Assembly (NCBI GenBank): GCA_020853075.1
Contig: JADYZS010000344.1
Span: forward strand, 1 to 6,033
Length of the DNA: 6,033 nt
Source of the DNA: Anaerolineae bacterium
GTDB lineage: Bacteria; Chloroflexota; Anaerolineae; JADYZS01
Direction: 5' to 3'
A program made the position numbers and the translations under genes. Positions 1 to 5,455 of this stretch are shown here, in pieces (position 1 is the first letter of the stretch; every line of letters starts with the position of its first letter). The notes beneath the pieces were generated by a model. It worked only from the letters and a program-made list of their open reading frames with translations. It was not told the DNA's origin and made no database searches.

Positions 1-5
1 GACAT
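1..5 (-). CDS. Start of a divergent gene running out of the window (first codon only)
   Basis: Reading the minus strand, AGGAGG (complement of 11-16) is followed by a five-base spacer (GTATC) and an ATG formed by the complement of 3-5, then TC, which would begin a serine codon. Ideal Shine-Dalgarno spacing at the edge of a gene-free region suggests a gene transcribed leftward, divergent from the GH4 gene. Only one codon and part of the next are visible, so nothing can be said of the product. Divergent neighbours of glycosidase genes are often regulators or transporters, but that is only a guess. Confidence 0.4.
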
Positions 6-47
6 GATACCCTCCTGTTGGTTTCCCTTTTAGAGGTCTATCATGTC
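1..47 (-). promoter_or_regulatory. Hairpin covering the ribosome binding site and start of the divergent gene, or a spaced operator
   Basis: GACATGATA (1-9) is exactly complementary to TATCATGTC (39-47). Inside it, CCTC (11-14) pairs with GAGG (33-36) across a small internal loop. In the minus-strand transcript the start codon falls in the 9-bp arm and the Shine-Dalgarno core in the 4-bp arm, so this fold would block initiation. The same symmetry could instead be two half-sites of a DNA-binding protein about 38 bp apart. The repeat is visible in the sequence; its role is inferred. Confidence 0.4.
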
Positions 48-76
48 AGCTTACCACAATCTGCTTCGGATGTTAA
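48..76 (-). promoter_or_regulatory. Weak candidate promoter for the divergent gene
   Basis: On the minus strand, TTAACA (complement of 71-76, five of six matches to the -35 consensus) stands 17 bases before TAAGCT (complement of 48-53, three of six matches to the -10 consensus). The spacing is ideal and the position suits the leftward start at 5, but the -10 box is poor. Confidence 0.2.
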
Positions 77-83
77 GGTGCTA

Positions 84-138
84 TCTCCCTAAAAACTGTC
101 CGCCCTTCAACCCAAAGGGGAGAGGGTAGGGTGAGGGG
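84..138. repeat. G-rich intergenic element with a four-run quadruplex motif and an imperfect palindrome
   Basis: The + strand has GGGG (117-120), GGG (124-126), GGG (129-131) and GGGG (135-138) with loops of 3, 2 and 3 bases, which fits the standard intramolecular G-quadruplex pattern. TCTCCC (84-89) can pair with GGGAGA (118-123), and CCCTT (103-107) with AAGGG (115-119). The style, a CTCCC/GGGAG palindrome followed by a GGGTGAGGGG tail, resembles dispersed intergenic repeats I remember from several high-GC environmental bacteria. That resemblance is from memory and cannot be tested within one window. Confidence 0.35.
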
Positions 139-165
139 AAAGGTCGCTGAGAGTTGAGTCACCTA

Positions 166-211
166 AGCCCTTACCCGCTCTTTAATCCAAATCTACAACA
201 GGTTAAGGGCT
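166..211. promoter_or_regulatory. Inverted repeat upstream of the GH4 gene, possible operator
   Basis: AGCCCTTA (166-173) is a perfect inverted copy of TAAGGGCT (204-211). Two further pairs follow after one mismatch (CC at 175-176 with GG at 201-202), leaving 24 bases between the arms. It ends about 40 bases before the GH4 start codon. It could be a repressor site for the sugar genes or a leader hairpin. I found no convincing -35/-10 pair for the GH4 gene; TTTAAT (181-186) inside the repeat is the best -10-like string but has no matching -35. Confidence 0.3.
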
Positions 212-251
212 AGGGAAACAAAAGCGCATCTCCGGCCATAAGGAATCCCCC

Positions 252-1544
252 ATGCCCAAGATCACCATGATCGGCGCGGGCAGCGTCGTCTTCACCAAGA
301 ACCTCCTGGGCGACATGCTCAGTTATCCTGAGTTGCAGGACGCTACCTTCGCCCTCCACGACATAAACCCCGAACGCCTGGATGCAGCCGAACGGATGGC
401 ACAATGGACAGCCCAGGCTCTGGGGGCTCATCCTAAACTGGAAATCCACCCGGAGCGCAAGGCAGCCCTGGAGGGGGCCGACTACATCATCAATACGATC
501 CAGGTGGGGATGCTGGATGCCTGGCTGCGAGATTGGAAAATCCCCCGAAAGTACGGGTTGCAGCAGACCGTCGCTGATACGCTGGGCATTGGCGGCATCT
601 TCCGGGCCCTACGCACCATCCCGGTGATGCTGGGCATCGCCGCCGACATGCAGCAATCGTGCCCGCAAGCCCTCTTCCTCAACTATACGAACCCAATGGC
701 GATGCTAACCTGGGCGATGTACAAGGCGACGCCCATCAAGGTCGTCGGTCTGTGTCACAGTGTCCAGGGGACGAGCCGCCGCCTTGCCGAGTACATCGGC
801 GCGCCCTATGAAGAGATCACCTACGTCAGCGCGGGCATCAACCACCAGGCCTGGCTCCTGCGCTTTGAGTGGAGAGGGGAAGACGCCTATCCCCTCTTGC
901 GCCAGGCGATGGCGAAGCCGGAGATAACCGCGCGGGACACGGTACGCTTTGAACTCTTCCGGCGGCTCGGCTATTTCGTCACCGAATCCAGCGAGCACAA
1001 CGCGGAGTACGTCCCTTATTTCCTGAAGCGCGAGGAATTGATCCGGCGCTTCAACATTCCCGTGGACGTTCTGGAAACCAACATCGGCTTGATGAGGGAG
1101 TATTTCGCCGATACGTACGAGAAACTGAAGCGCGGCGAGCCTTTTGACATCCGGCGCAGCCACGAGTATGCACCACAGATCATCCACGCTATGGAGACCG
1201 ATACCCCATTTCTCTTCTACGGCAACGTGGAGAACACCGGCTTGATTGAGAATCTGCCGCGCGGCTGTTGTGTGGAGGTGCCAGTCGTGGCGCAACGGAG
1301 CGGGCTTCACCCCTGCCACGTGGGCGAATTGCCACCGCAGTTGGCTGCTATTAACCGTACCAATGTCAACGTGCAGGAATTGGCGGTACGCGCCGCTTTA
1401 GAGGGGAAGCGCGAGCACGTCTATCACGCCGCGATGCTGGACCCCAACGCCGCCTCTATGCTCTCGCTGGACGAAATCTGGGCGCTGGTGGACGAACTCA
1501 TCGCCTCGCACGGGGAACTTATGCCGGAAGCGATCAGGACGTAA
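252..1544 (+). CDS. Glycoside hydrolase family 4 enzyme, probably alpha-galactosidase or alpha-glucosidase (MelA/AglA-like)
   Basis: Family 4 enzymes are cytoplasmic and cleave alpha-galactosides, alpha-glucosides, 6-phospho-glucosides or uronides by an unusual redox-elimination route that needs NAD+ and a divalent metal, usually Mn2+. Here residues 3-20 form the Rossmann NAD-binding start, with GAGS at 8-11. DTLGIGGIFRALRT (109-122) and NYTNPMAM (144-151) are family motifs. CHS at 168-170 (Cys168) and NH at 197-198 (His198) match the expected metal ligands. At 430 residues the length is usual and the protein looks complete. TAAGGAA (239-245) sits six bases before the ATG, which opens directly on the conserved fold. 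The CHS motif and the QTVADTLG stretch fit galactosidase-type members better than phospho-glucosidases, but substrate cannot be settled from sequence alone, and an alpha-glucuronidase or galacturonidase is possible. There is no signal peptide. It abuts the next gene. Confidence 0.9.
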   Translation: MPKITMIGAGSVVFTKNLLGDMLSYPELQDATFALHDINPERLDAAERMAQWTAQALGAHPKLEIHPERKAALEGADYIINTIQVGMLDAWLRDWKIPRKYGLQQTVADTLGIGGIFRALRTIPVMLGIAADMQQSCPQALFLNYTNPMAMLTWAMYKATPIKVVGLCHSVQGTSRRLAEYIGAPYEEITYVSAGINHQAWLLRFEWRGEDAYPLLRQAMAKPEITARDTVRFELFRRLGYFVTESSEHNAEYVPYFLKREELIRRFNIPVDVLETNIGLMREYFADTYEKLKRGEPFDIRRSHEYAPQIIHAMETDTPFLFYGNVENTGLIENLPRGCCVEVPVVAQRSGLHPCHVGELPPQLAAINRTNVNVQELAVRAALEGKREHVYHAAMLDPNAASMLSLDEIWALVDELIASHGELMPEAIRT

Positions 1545-2369
1545 ATGCCTCCGCTGCGTGTCCTCACCTACAATGTCCACCATTGGCAAGGTACAGAAGG
1601 CCAGGTGGACGTGGCAAGAGTGACCGGGGTCATTCGTGCCACAGAGGCCGACATCGTTGCCCTGAACGAGGTCTATCACCCCGTCAGCCTGCCCGAAGTG
1701 GAGGGACCACCGCTGGCGGCGATGGCGCACTCGCTTGGTATGGAGTATGCCTTCGGCCCGGCCTTGCCCCAGAAGACCTTCGCGGGGAGCGAAGCATCCT
1801 ACGGCAATGCGCTCCTGAGCCGCTACCCCATCCTGGCCTATGCCACCCACCGGCTGACTCCGGTAGAAGGGCGCGAGCCACGCTCTCTGCTGGAAGTGCG
1901 AGTCCTCCCCCCGTCGGGCAAGGCATTCACCCTCTACGTGACTCATCTGGACTACAAATCCGAGGAAACGCGGCTGGCACAGGCCAGCGGCCTTCTCCTG
2001 TGGACGGGTCGGGACCGGGGGCGTCTGCACCTTCTCCTGGGTGATCTGAACGCGCTGGCCCCCGGTGACTACGCAGGGCAACAGGAACCGTGGCCGGCTT
2101 TAGAAGCGGCCATCGGTGAGCCGGGCCGCCGCCTGGATGAGCCGAGGGTCGTCCCGCGCCTTCTGCGCGCGGGCTACGTGGATGCCTTCGCTGCCAGGGG
2201 GCAGGGCGCAGGCGAGACCTACTCTACAACCAGACCCTTGGTTCGCATTGATTACATCTTCATCCCCGAAGCAGAGCACGAAGTTCTGCGTTCTTGCCAA
2301 CGTTGGGATGCGGGTGCGGCTCGCGTCGCCTCCGACCATTTCCCGGTCCTGGCCGAGTTAGATTTGTAA
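1545..2369 (+). CDS. Endonuclease/exonuclease/phosphatase (EEP) superfamily metal-dependent hydrolase
   Basis: EEP proteins use Mg2+ to hydrolyse phosphodiester or phosphomonoester bonds; members include exonuclease III, DNase I, sphingomyelinases and inositol phosphatases. All family landmarks are present in order: Asn10 in LTYNVHHW, the metal ligand Glu42 in ALNEVY, SRYPI (92-96), His134 in VTHLDY, the GDLNA motif with Asp167 and Asn169, RIDYIF with Asp236, and the terminal SDHFP with Asp264 and His265. At 274 residues it is complete. It has no signal peptide or membrane segment, so it is probably cytoplasmic. The ATG follows the GH4 stop codon with no gap, and AGGA (1536-1539) inside the GH4 gene is the likely ribosome binding site, so translational coupling is expected. 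The substrate is unknown: the context suggests a phosphorylated sugar or lipid headgroup as readily as a nucleic acid. No neighbour settles this. Confidence 0.85.
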   Translation: MPPLRVLTYNVHHWQGTEGQVDVARVTGVIRATEADIVALNEVYHPVSLPEVEGPPLAAMAHSLGMEYAFGPALPQKTFAGSEASYGNALLSRYPILAYATHRLTPVEGREPRSLLEVRVLPPSGKAFTLYVTHLDYKSEETRLAQASGLLLWTGRDRGRLHLLLGDLNALAPGDYAGQQEPWPALEAAIGEPGRRLDEPRVVPRLLRAGYVDAFAARGQGAGETYSTTRPLVRIDYIFIPEAEHEVLRSCQRWDAGAARVASDHFPVLAELDL

Positions 2370-2397
2370 TGGGGGCTACGGCAATCAGCATTTAGTG

Positions 2398-2406
2398 TGA
2401 TATAAT
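2398..2406 (+). promoter_or_regulatory. Upstream promoter P1 of the rpsO region (extended -10)
   Basis: TGATATAAT contains a perfect -10 hexamer (2401-2406) with the TG of an extended -10 element. No good -35 box stands 16-18 bases upstream, which extended -10 promoters can tolerate. It lies 29 bases after the EEP stop codon. Transcription would begin near 2413 and run into the pyrimidine tract and hairpin that follow. Confidence 0.55.
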
Positions 2407-2433
2407 ACAATTGATTCTTCCTCCTCCTTTGCT

Positions 2434-2477
2434 CACGAGCGGCGGGGTTTCCCAGGACCTCGCCGTTCGTGCTTTAA
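2434..2477 (+). terminator. Strong GC-rich hairpin with a weak T tail: terminator of the GH4-EEP unit or attenuator after P1
   Basis: Bases 2434-2447 pair with 2458-2471 over 14 bp including two G-U pairs, with a 10-base loop (TTTCCCAGGA), followed by CTTTAAT. The arms are long and GC-rich, but the T tail has only three in a row, so termination may be partial. It lies 64 bases after the EEP stop codon and about 20 bases after the P1 start site. It could end the sugar operon, and would also turn P1 transcripts into a short RNA of about 65 bases. Confidence 0.55.
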
Positions 2478-2489
2478 TCTGTGCGCGAT

Positions 2490-2518
2490 TTGCTGAACGC
2501 AGCGAGTTATGATATAAT
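2490..2518 (+). promoter_or_regulatory. Main rpsO promoter P2
   Basis: TTGCTG (2490-2495) and a perfect TATAAT (2513-2518) are separated by exactly 17 bases, and TG at 2510-2511 adds an extended -10. Transcription should start near 2525, giving a leader of about 65 bases before the rpsO GTG. This is the best-formed promoter in the window, as expected for a ribosomal protein gene. Confidence 0.8.
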
Positions 2519-2531
2519 CTTCTTTGCAAAA

Positions 2532-2572
2532 GCGGGAGCAGGCGCCAGGGGCGGGCCCAGCGTGGCTCCGGC
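2532..2572 (+). promoter_or_regulatory. Stem-loop in the rpsO leader, possible S15 autoregulatory site
   Basis: GCGGGAGC (2532-2539) pairs with GCTCCGGC (2565-2572) with a single G-G mismatch. Inner pairing is possible between 2542-2545 and 2560-2563 (with one G-U pair) and between GGG (2548-2550) and CCC (2556-2558). The fold begins a few bases after the predicted start site and ends nine bases before the Shine-Dalgarno. S15 is known to bind its own leader in several bacteria, using differing RNA folds. Whether this fold mimics the 16S rRNA site is inference. Confidence 0.4.
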
Positions 2573-2580
2573 GAAAGAAG

Positions 2581-2587
2581 AAGGAGG
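2581..2587 (+). promoter_or_regulatory. rpsO ribosome binding site (fixes the GTG start)
   Basis: AAGGAGG ends five bases before GTG at 2593. This selects the GTG over an in-frame TTG at 2524, which lies at or before the predicted P2 start site and would add 23 residues absent from the S15 family. Confidence 0.85.
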
Positions 2588-2592
2588 CAGGC

Positions 2593-2862
2593 GTGACCTT
2601 AACCAAGACCGAGAAAGGCACGATCATTCAGCAATACCATCATCACGAGAGCGATACGGGCTCACCTGAGGTCCAGGTAGCCCTGCTCACAGCCCGCATC
2701 AACCAACTCATCGATCACCTGAAAATGCACAAGCACGACGAGCATTCTCGCCGAGGCTTGCTCAAACTGGTAGGCCAGCGGCGGAGACACCTTGCCTATC
2801 TGAGTCACAAGGACAACCAAAGGTATCGGGAGTTAATTGAGCGGTTGGGCCTGCGAAAGTAG
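2593..2862 (+). CDS. rpsO: Small ribosomal subunit protein S15
   Basis: S15 is a primary binder of 16S rRNA in the platform of the 30S subunit; it stabilises the helix 20-22 junction and helps recruit S6 and S18. From the GTG start the protein has 89 residues, exactly the usual length. The family's rRNA-contact residues appear at the standard places: Thr22, Gly23 and Gln28 in TGSPEVQ, Arg35, His42, Asp49 and Ser52 in HKHDEHSRR, and Tyr69 in YLSHKD. An AAGGAGG ribosome binding site stands five bases upstream. The gene has its own promoter pair and a structured leader, and is followed by a hairpin terminator and then pnp, an order conserved in many bacteria. Autoregulation by S15 binding to the leader is likely from knowledge of the family but not shown here. 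Confidence 0.98.
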   Translation: MTLTKTEKGTIIQQYHHHESDTGSPEVQVALLTARINQLIDHLKMHKHDEHSRRGLLKLVGQRRRHLAYLSHKDNQRYRELIERLGLRK

Positions 2863-2874
2863 CCTGCTTTTCTC

Positions 2875-2919
2875 CGATGAGTAGATGTGGCAGCGGCTTG
2901 CCCATCTACTCGTCGTTTT
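2875..2919 (+). terminator. Hairpin terminator after rpsO
   Basis: Bases 2875-2887 pair with 2903-2915 (13 bp with one G-U), then after a bulged T at 2888 four more pairs (2889-2892 with 2899-2902) close a six-base loop, GCGGCT. TTTT follows at 2916-2919. It begins 13 bases after the rpsO stop codon. The T tail is short, so some readthrough into pnp is likely; in E. coli pnp is transcribed both from its own promoter and by readthrough from rpsO. Confidence 0.75.
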
Positions 2920-2956
2920 AGGGCCCATCATTTTTAGCCGGGCCGGAGGCGCAGGA

Positions 2957-3010
2957 ATTGGGGAGTGATGCTGACGTTGAATTCCATTTGCGTCGGAATC
3001 AGTCCCCAGT
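2957..3010 (+). promoter_or_regulatory. First stem-loop of the pnp leader
   Basis: The outer arms 2957-2969 and 2998-3010 pair with one G-G mismatch (2965/3002) and one G-U pair. After a G-A mismatch, CTGACG (2971-2976) pairs with CGTCGG (2991-2996), leaving a 14-base loop. No T run follows, so this is not a terminator. It may be a processing or regulatory structure in the pnp mRNA, or lie upstream of an unrecognised pnp promoter; I see no convincing -35/-10 pair between 2920 and 3119. Confidence 0.45.
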
Positions 3011-3042
3011 CCCTGACCTCTTGGCCCGCTGGCATTCCTTAG

Positions 3043-3089
3043 CGACAGAGCATCAGGAGTGAGCCGAGTATCCTGCCCATGCTCTGTCG
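3043..3089 (+). promoter_or_regulatory. Second, near-perfect stem-loop of the pnp leader
   Basis: CGACAGAGCAT (3043-3053) pairs perfectly with ATGCTCTGTCG (3079-3089). After a CCC bulge (3076-3078), CAGGA (3054-3058) pairs with TCCTG (3071-3075), closing a 12-base loop. The structure ends 13 bases before the pnp Shine-Dalgarno GGAGGT (3103-3108) and has no T tail. The E. coli pnp leader carries a comparable double-stranded element that RNase III cuts and PNPase then removes to repress itself. The resemblance is in architecture and position only. Confidence 0.55.
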
Positions 3090-3119
3090 TGCCATCTGGT
3101 CTGGAGGTATTACTTTACC

Positions 3120-5378
3120 ATGCAGAAGCACCAGTTCACCGCTCATATCGGCGAACACGAGATCATCATTGAGACAGGAACCCTGGCCCAACAGGCCGGG
3201 GGCGCTGTCACCGTCCGCTGTGGCGAGACCGTTGTCCTCGCCACCGCCACCGCCACCCGCACACCCCGCACAGGCATAGATTTCTTCCCCCTCAGCGTAG
3301 ATTACGAAGAGCGGATGTACGCCGCGGGGAAAATCCCTGCCAGTTTCTTCCGTCGCGAAGGAAGGCCCAGCGAGCAGGCCATCCTCCTTTGTCGTCTGGT
3401 AGATCGTCCTCTGCGCCCCCTCTTTGCCAAGGGCCTGCGCAACGAGGTGCAGATCGTCCTCACTTCTCTTTCCTCCGACGAAGAGAACTTCATAGACATT
3501 CTTTCCATCATCGGCGCATCCGCCGCGCTCCACATCTCCAATATACCCTGGGGCGGGCCTGTGGGGGCAGTGCGTGTGGGCCAGATTGACGGCGAATTCG
3601 TCTTTAACCCCACCGACACGCAAAGGGAGAATAGCACCCTGGACCTGCGTCTGGCAGGCACCGCCGATGCTATCCTCATGGTAGAGGCCGGCGCCAACGA
3701 GATCCCAGAGGACGTGATGCTGGAGGCGTTGCGCCGCGGCCACGAGGCCATGCAAGACGTCATCCGAGTGCAGAACGAGATGCGGGAGAAACTGGGAAAA
3801 CCGAAATCGGAGTTCCCCGTTTTCCTCCCCAGCGCCGCAGCCAAGGAAGCCGTCAAGGCCCAGGTCGCTACCCGCCTGAGCGAGTTCCTTGCCACCACAT
3901 CCTTCAAGGCCGAGCGCAACGAAGGCCTGGACGCCTTCCAACAAGAAGTGGGCGAGTCTTTTGCAGACGAGTACGAGGTCTCGGAGGTGTCAGAAGCGTT
4001 CCAAGACCTGGTGCGACAAGACCTGCGGGCCCGCATCCTGAACGAAGGCATCCGGCCCGATGGCCGCGATGCCAAGACCGTGCGGCCTATCTCCTGTGCC
4101 GTCGGACTTCTATCCCGCACCCACGGCTCTGCCCTCTTCACCCGCGGCGAGACCCAGGTGCTCACCATCGCGACCTTAGGCACTCCTCGCGATGAGCAGA
4201 CGATAGACAGTCTGGATGCCGATGAGACCAAGCGCTACATGCACCACTACAACTTCCCGCCCTATTCCACAGGCGAGGTATCGCCTATGCGCGGCCCCAA
4301 GCGGCGAGAAATCGGGCATGGTGCGCTGGCCGAGCGCGCGTTGGTTCCCGTGCTGCCGCCCGAAAGCGAGTTTCCCTATACCGTTCGCCTCGTTTCCGAA
4401 GTTCTCTCCTCCAACGGCTCCACCTCCATGGCGAGCGTCTGCGCCTCTACGCTGGCCCTGATGGACGCGGGCGTGCCCATCCAAACCCCGGTTGCCGGTG
4501 TGGCGATGGGCCTTATCAGTGAAGGTGACCGCTACGCCATCCTGACCGACATCATCGGCATGGAAGACCACCTGGGCGACATGGATTTCAAGGTGGCCGG
4601 GACACGTCACGGCATCACCGCCCTGCAGATGGATCTGAAACTCCAGGGACTGAGCGACGAGATATTGACGAAAGCCCTGGCGCAGGCGCGCGAGGCCCGC
4701 CTCTTCATCCTGAACAAGATGCTGGAGGCACTTCCCGCGCCGCGGCCTGATCTGTCGCCTTACGCGCCGCGCATCACCATCGTCAAGATTCACCCGGAGA
4801 AGATCGGCACCCTCATCGGCCCCGGCGGGAAGATGGTGCGGAGGATCCAGGAGGAAACCGGCGTCAAGATAGACATAGAGGACGATGGCTCGGTTTTCGT
4901 CTCTTCCACCAACGGCCCCAGCGCAGAACGAGCCGTTGAGATCATTGAGGAGTTGACTTCGGAAGTAGAATTAGGTAAGATATACAACGGTAAAGTGGTG
5001 CGCACCACCGACTTCGGTGCTTTCGTTGAGATCCTCCCCGGCAGAGACGGCCTGGTTCATATCTCGCAACTGGCCGACTACCGCGCCCCCACCGTGGAGG
5101 ACGTGGTGAAAGTGGGCGACGAGGTGCAGGTTATGGTCATCGGCATAGATGACCAGGGCAAGATCCGGCTCTCTCGCGCCGCCGTGCTGGAAGGCTTGAC
5201 GTTGGAAGAGGCCCAGGAGCGCGACCGGAAGCCGGGCCCCGCGCCGCGCCGCGGCGGCAGCGGGCCGGGCGAACGCACAGGCGGGTCGCGCTTCTCGCGC
5301 GACAACGACCGTGATCGCCGCTCGGGCGGGGGGAGGAACGGCGGCTCCGGACGCTCCGGCGGCGGCTTCCGGCGGTAG
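3120..5378 (+). CDS. pnp: Polyribonucleotide nucleotidyltransferase (PNPase)
   Basis: PNPase is a trimeric 3'-to-5' phosphorolytic exoribonuclease that degrades mRNA, releasing nucleoside diphosphates, and can add tails in reverse; it often joins an RNA degradosome. Domains in order: first RNase PH-like core (about 10-145, with FFRREGRPSE at 77-86), helical linker (about 150-300), second RNase PH core (about 310-535), KH (about 552-612, GPGG loop at 567-570) and S1 (about 617-687). Phosphate-binding Ser434, Thr435 and Ser436 sit in SNGSTSMASV. Asp483, Asp489 and Lys491 in EDHLGDMDFK match the catalytic metal-site residues, so the enzyme should be active. Residues 700-752 form a Gly/Arg/Ser/Asp-rich disordered tail that makes it longer than the roughly 710-residue E. 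coli enzyme. GGAGGT at 3103-3108 precedes the ATG by 11 bases. No terminator follows, so the downstream signal peptidase gene may be cotranscribed. Confidence 0.98.
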   Translation: MQKHQFTAHIGEHEIIIETGTLAQQAGGAVTVRCGETVVLATATATRTPRTGIDFFPLSVDYEERMYAAGKIPASFFRREGRPSEQAILLCRLVDRPLRPLFAKGLRNEVQIVLTSLSSDEENFIDILSIIGASAALHISNIPWGGPVGAVRVGQIDGEFVFNPTDTQRENSTLDLRLAGTADAILMVEAGANEIPEDVMLEALRRGHEAMQDVIRVQNEMREKLGKPKSEFPVFLPSAAAKEAVKAQVATRLSEFLATTSFKAERNEGLDAFQQEVGESFADEYEVSEVSEAFQDLVRQDLRARILNEGIRPDGRDAKTVRPISCAVGLLSRTHGSALFTRGETQVLTIATLGTPRDEQTIDSLDADETKRYMHHYNFPPYSTGEVSPMRGPKRREIGHGALAERALVPVLPPESEFPYTVRLVSEVLSSNGSTSMASVCASTLALMDAGVPIQTPVAGVAMGLISEGDRYAILTDIIGMEDHLGDMDFKVAGTRHGITALQMDLKLQGLSDEILTKALAQAREARLFILNKMLEALPAPRPDLSPYAPRITIVKIHPEKIGTLIGPGGKMVRRIQEETGVKIDIEDDGSVFVSSTNGPSAERAVEIIEELTSEVELGKIYNGKVVRTTDFGAFVEILPGRDGLVHISQLADYRAPTVEDVVKVGDEVQVMVIGIDDQGKIRLSRAAVLEGLTLEEAQERDRKPGPAPRRGGSGPGERTGGSRFSRDNDRDRRSGGGRNGGSGRSGGGFRR

Positions 5379-5455
5379 TTATGAGCGGATGCGAGATCGC
5401 TGCGTGATGGACTAATGGTAAGATACTAAACGGACGGTTATCGTCAACATCGTAC

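Noticed and set aside
705..2081. Minus-strand open frames of 204 and 227 residues opposite the GH4 and EEP genes
   Set aside because: The + strand frames carry full family motifs; the antisense translations look compositional only.
2524..2592. N-terminal extension of S15 from a TTG codon at 2524
   Set aside because: The TTG lies at the predicted transcription start, the extension is not found in the S15 family, and AAGGAGG stands at ideal distance from the GTG at 2593, giving the standard 89 residues.
2921..2946. Possible extra hairpin (GGCCC 2922-2926 with GGGCC 2940-2944)
   Set aside because: Only five pairs with a 13-base loop and no T tail; chance pairing in GC-rich sequence is likely.
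3235..3275. Short GCCACC tandem repeat near the start of pnp
   Set aside because: It encodes the alternating Ala-Thr stretch in the normal length of the first PNPase core strand, so it is ordinary codon use, not an inserted repeat.
3079..3279. Small + strand open frame overlapping the pnp start
   Set aside because: It is an out-of-frame shadow of pnp and begins inside the leader stem-loop with no ribosome binding site.
3039..4793. Long minus-strand open frames across pnp (about 300 residues at 3039-3944 and 3302-4231, 205 residues at 4176-4793)
   Set aside because: They lie opposite a certain pnp gene, overlap one another, lack ribosome binding sites and show no recognisable motif. GC-rich third codon positions readily leave such antisense frames open.
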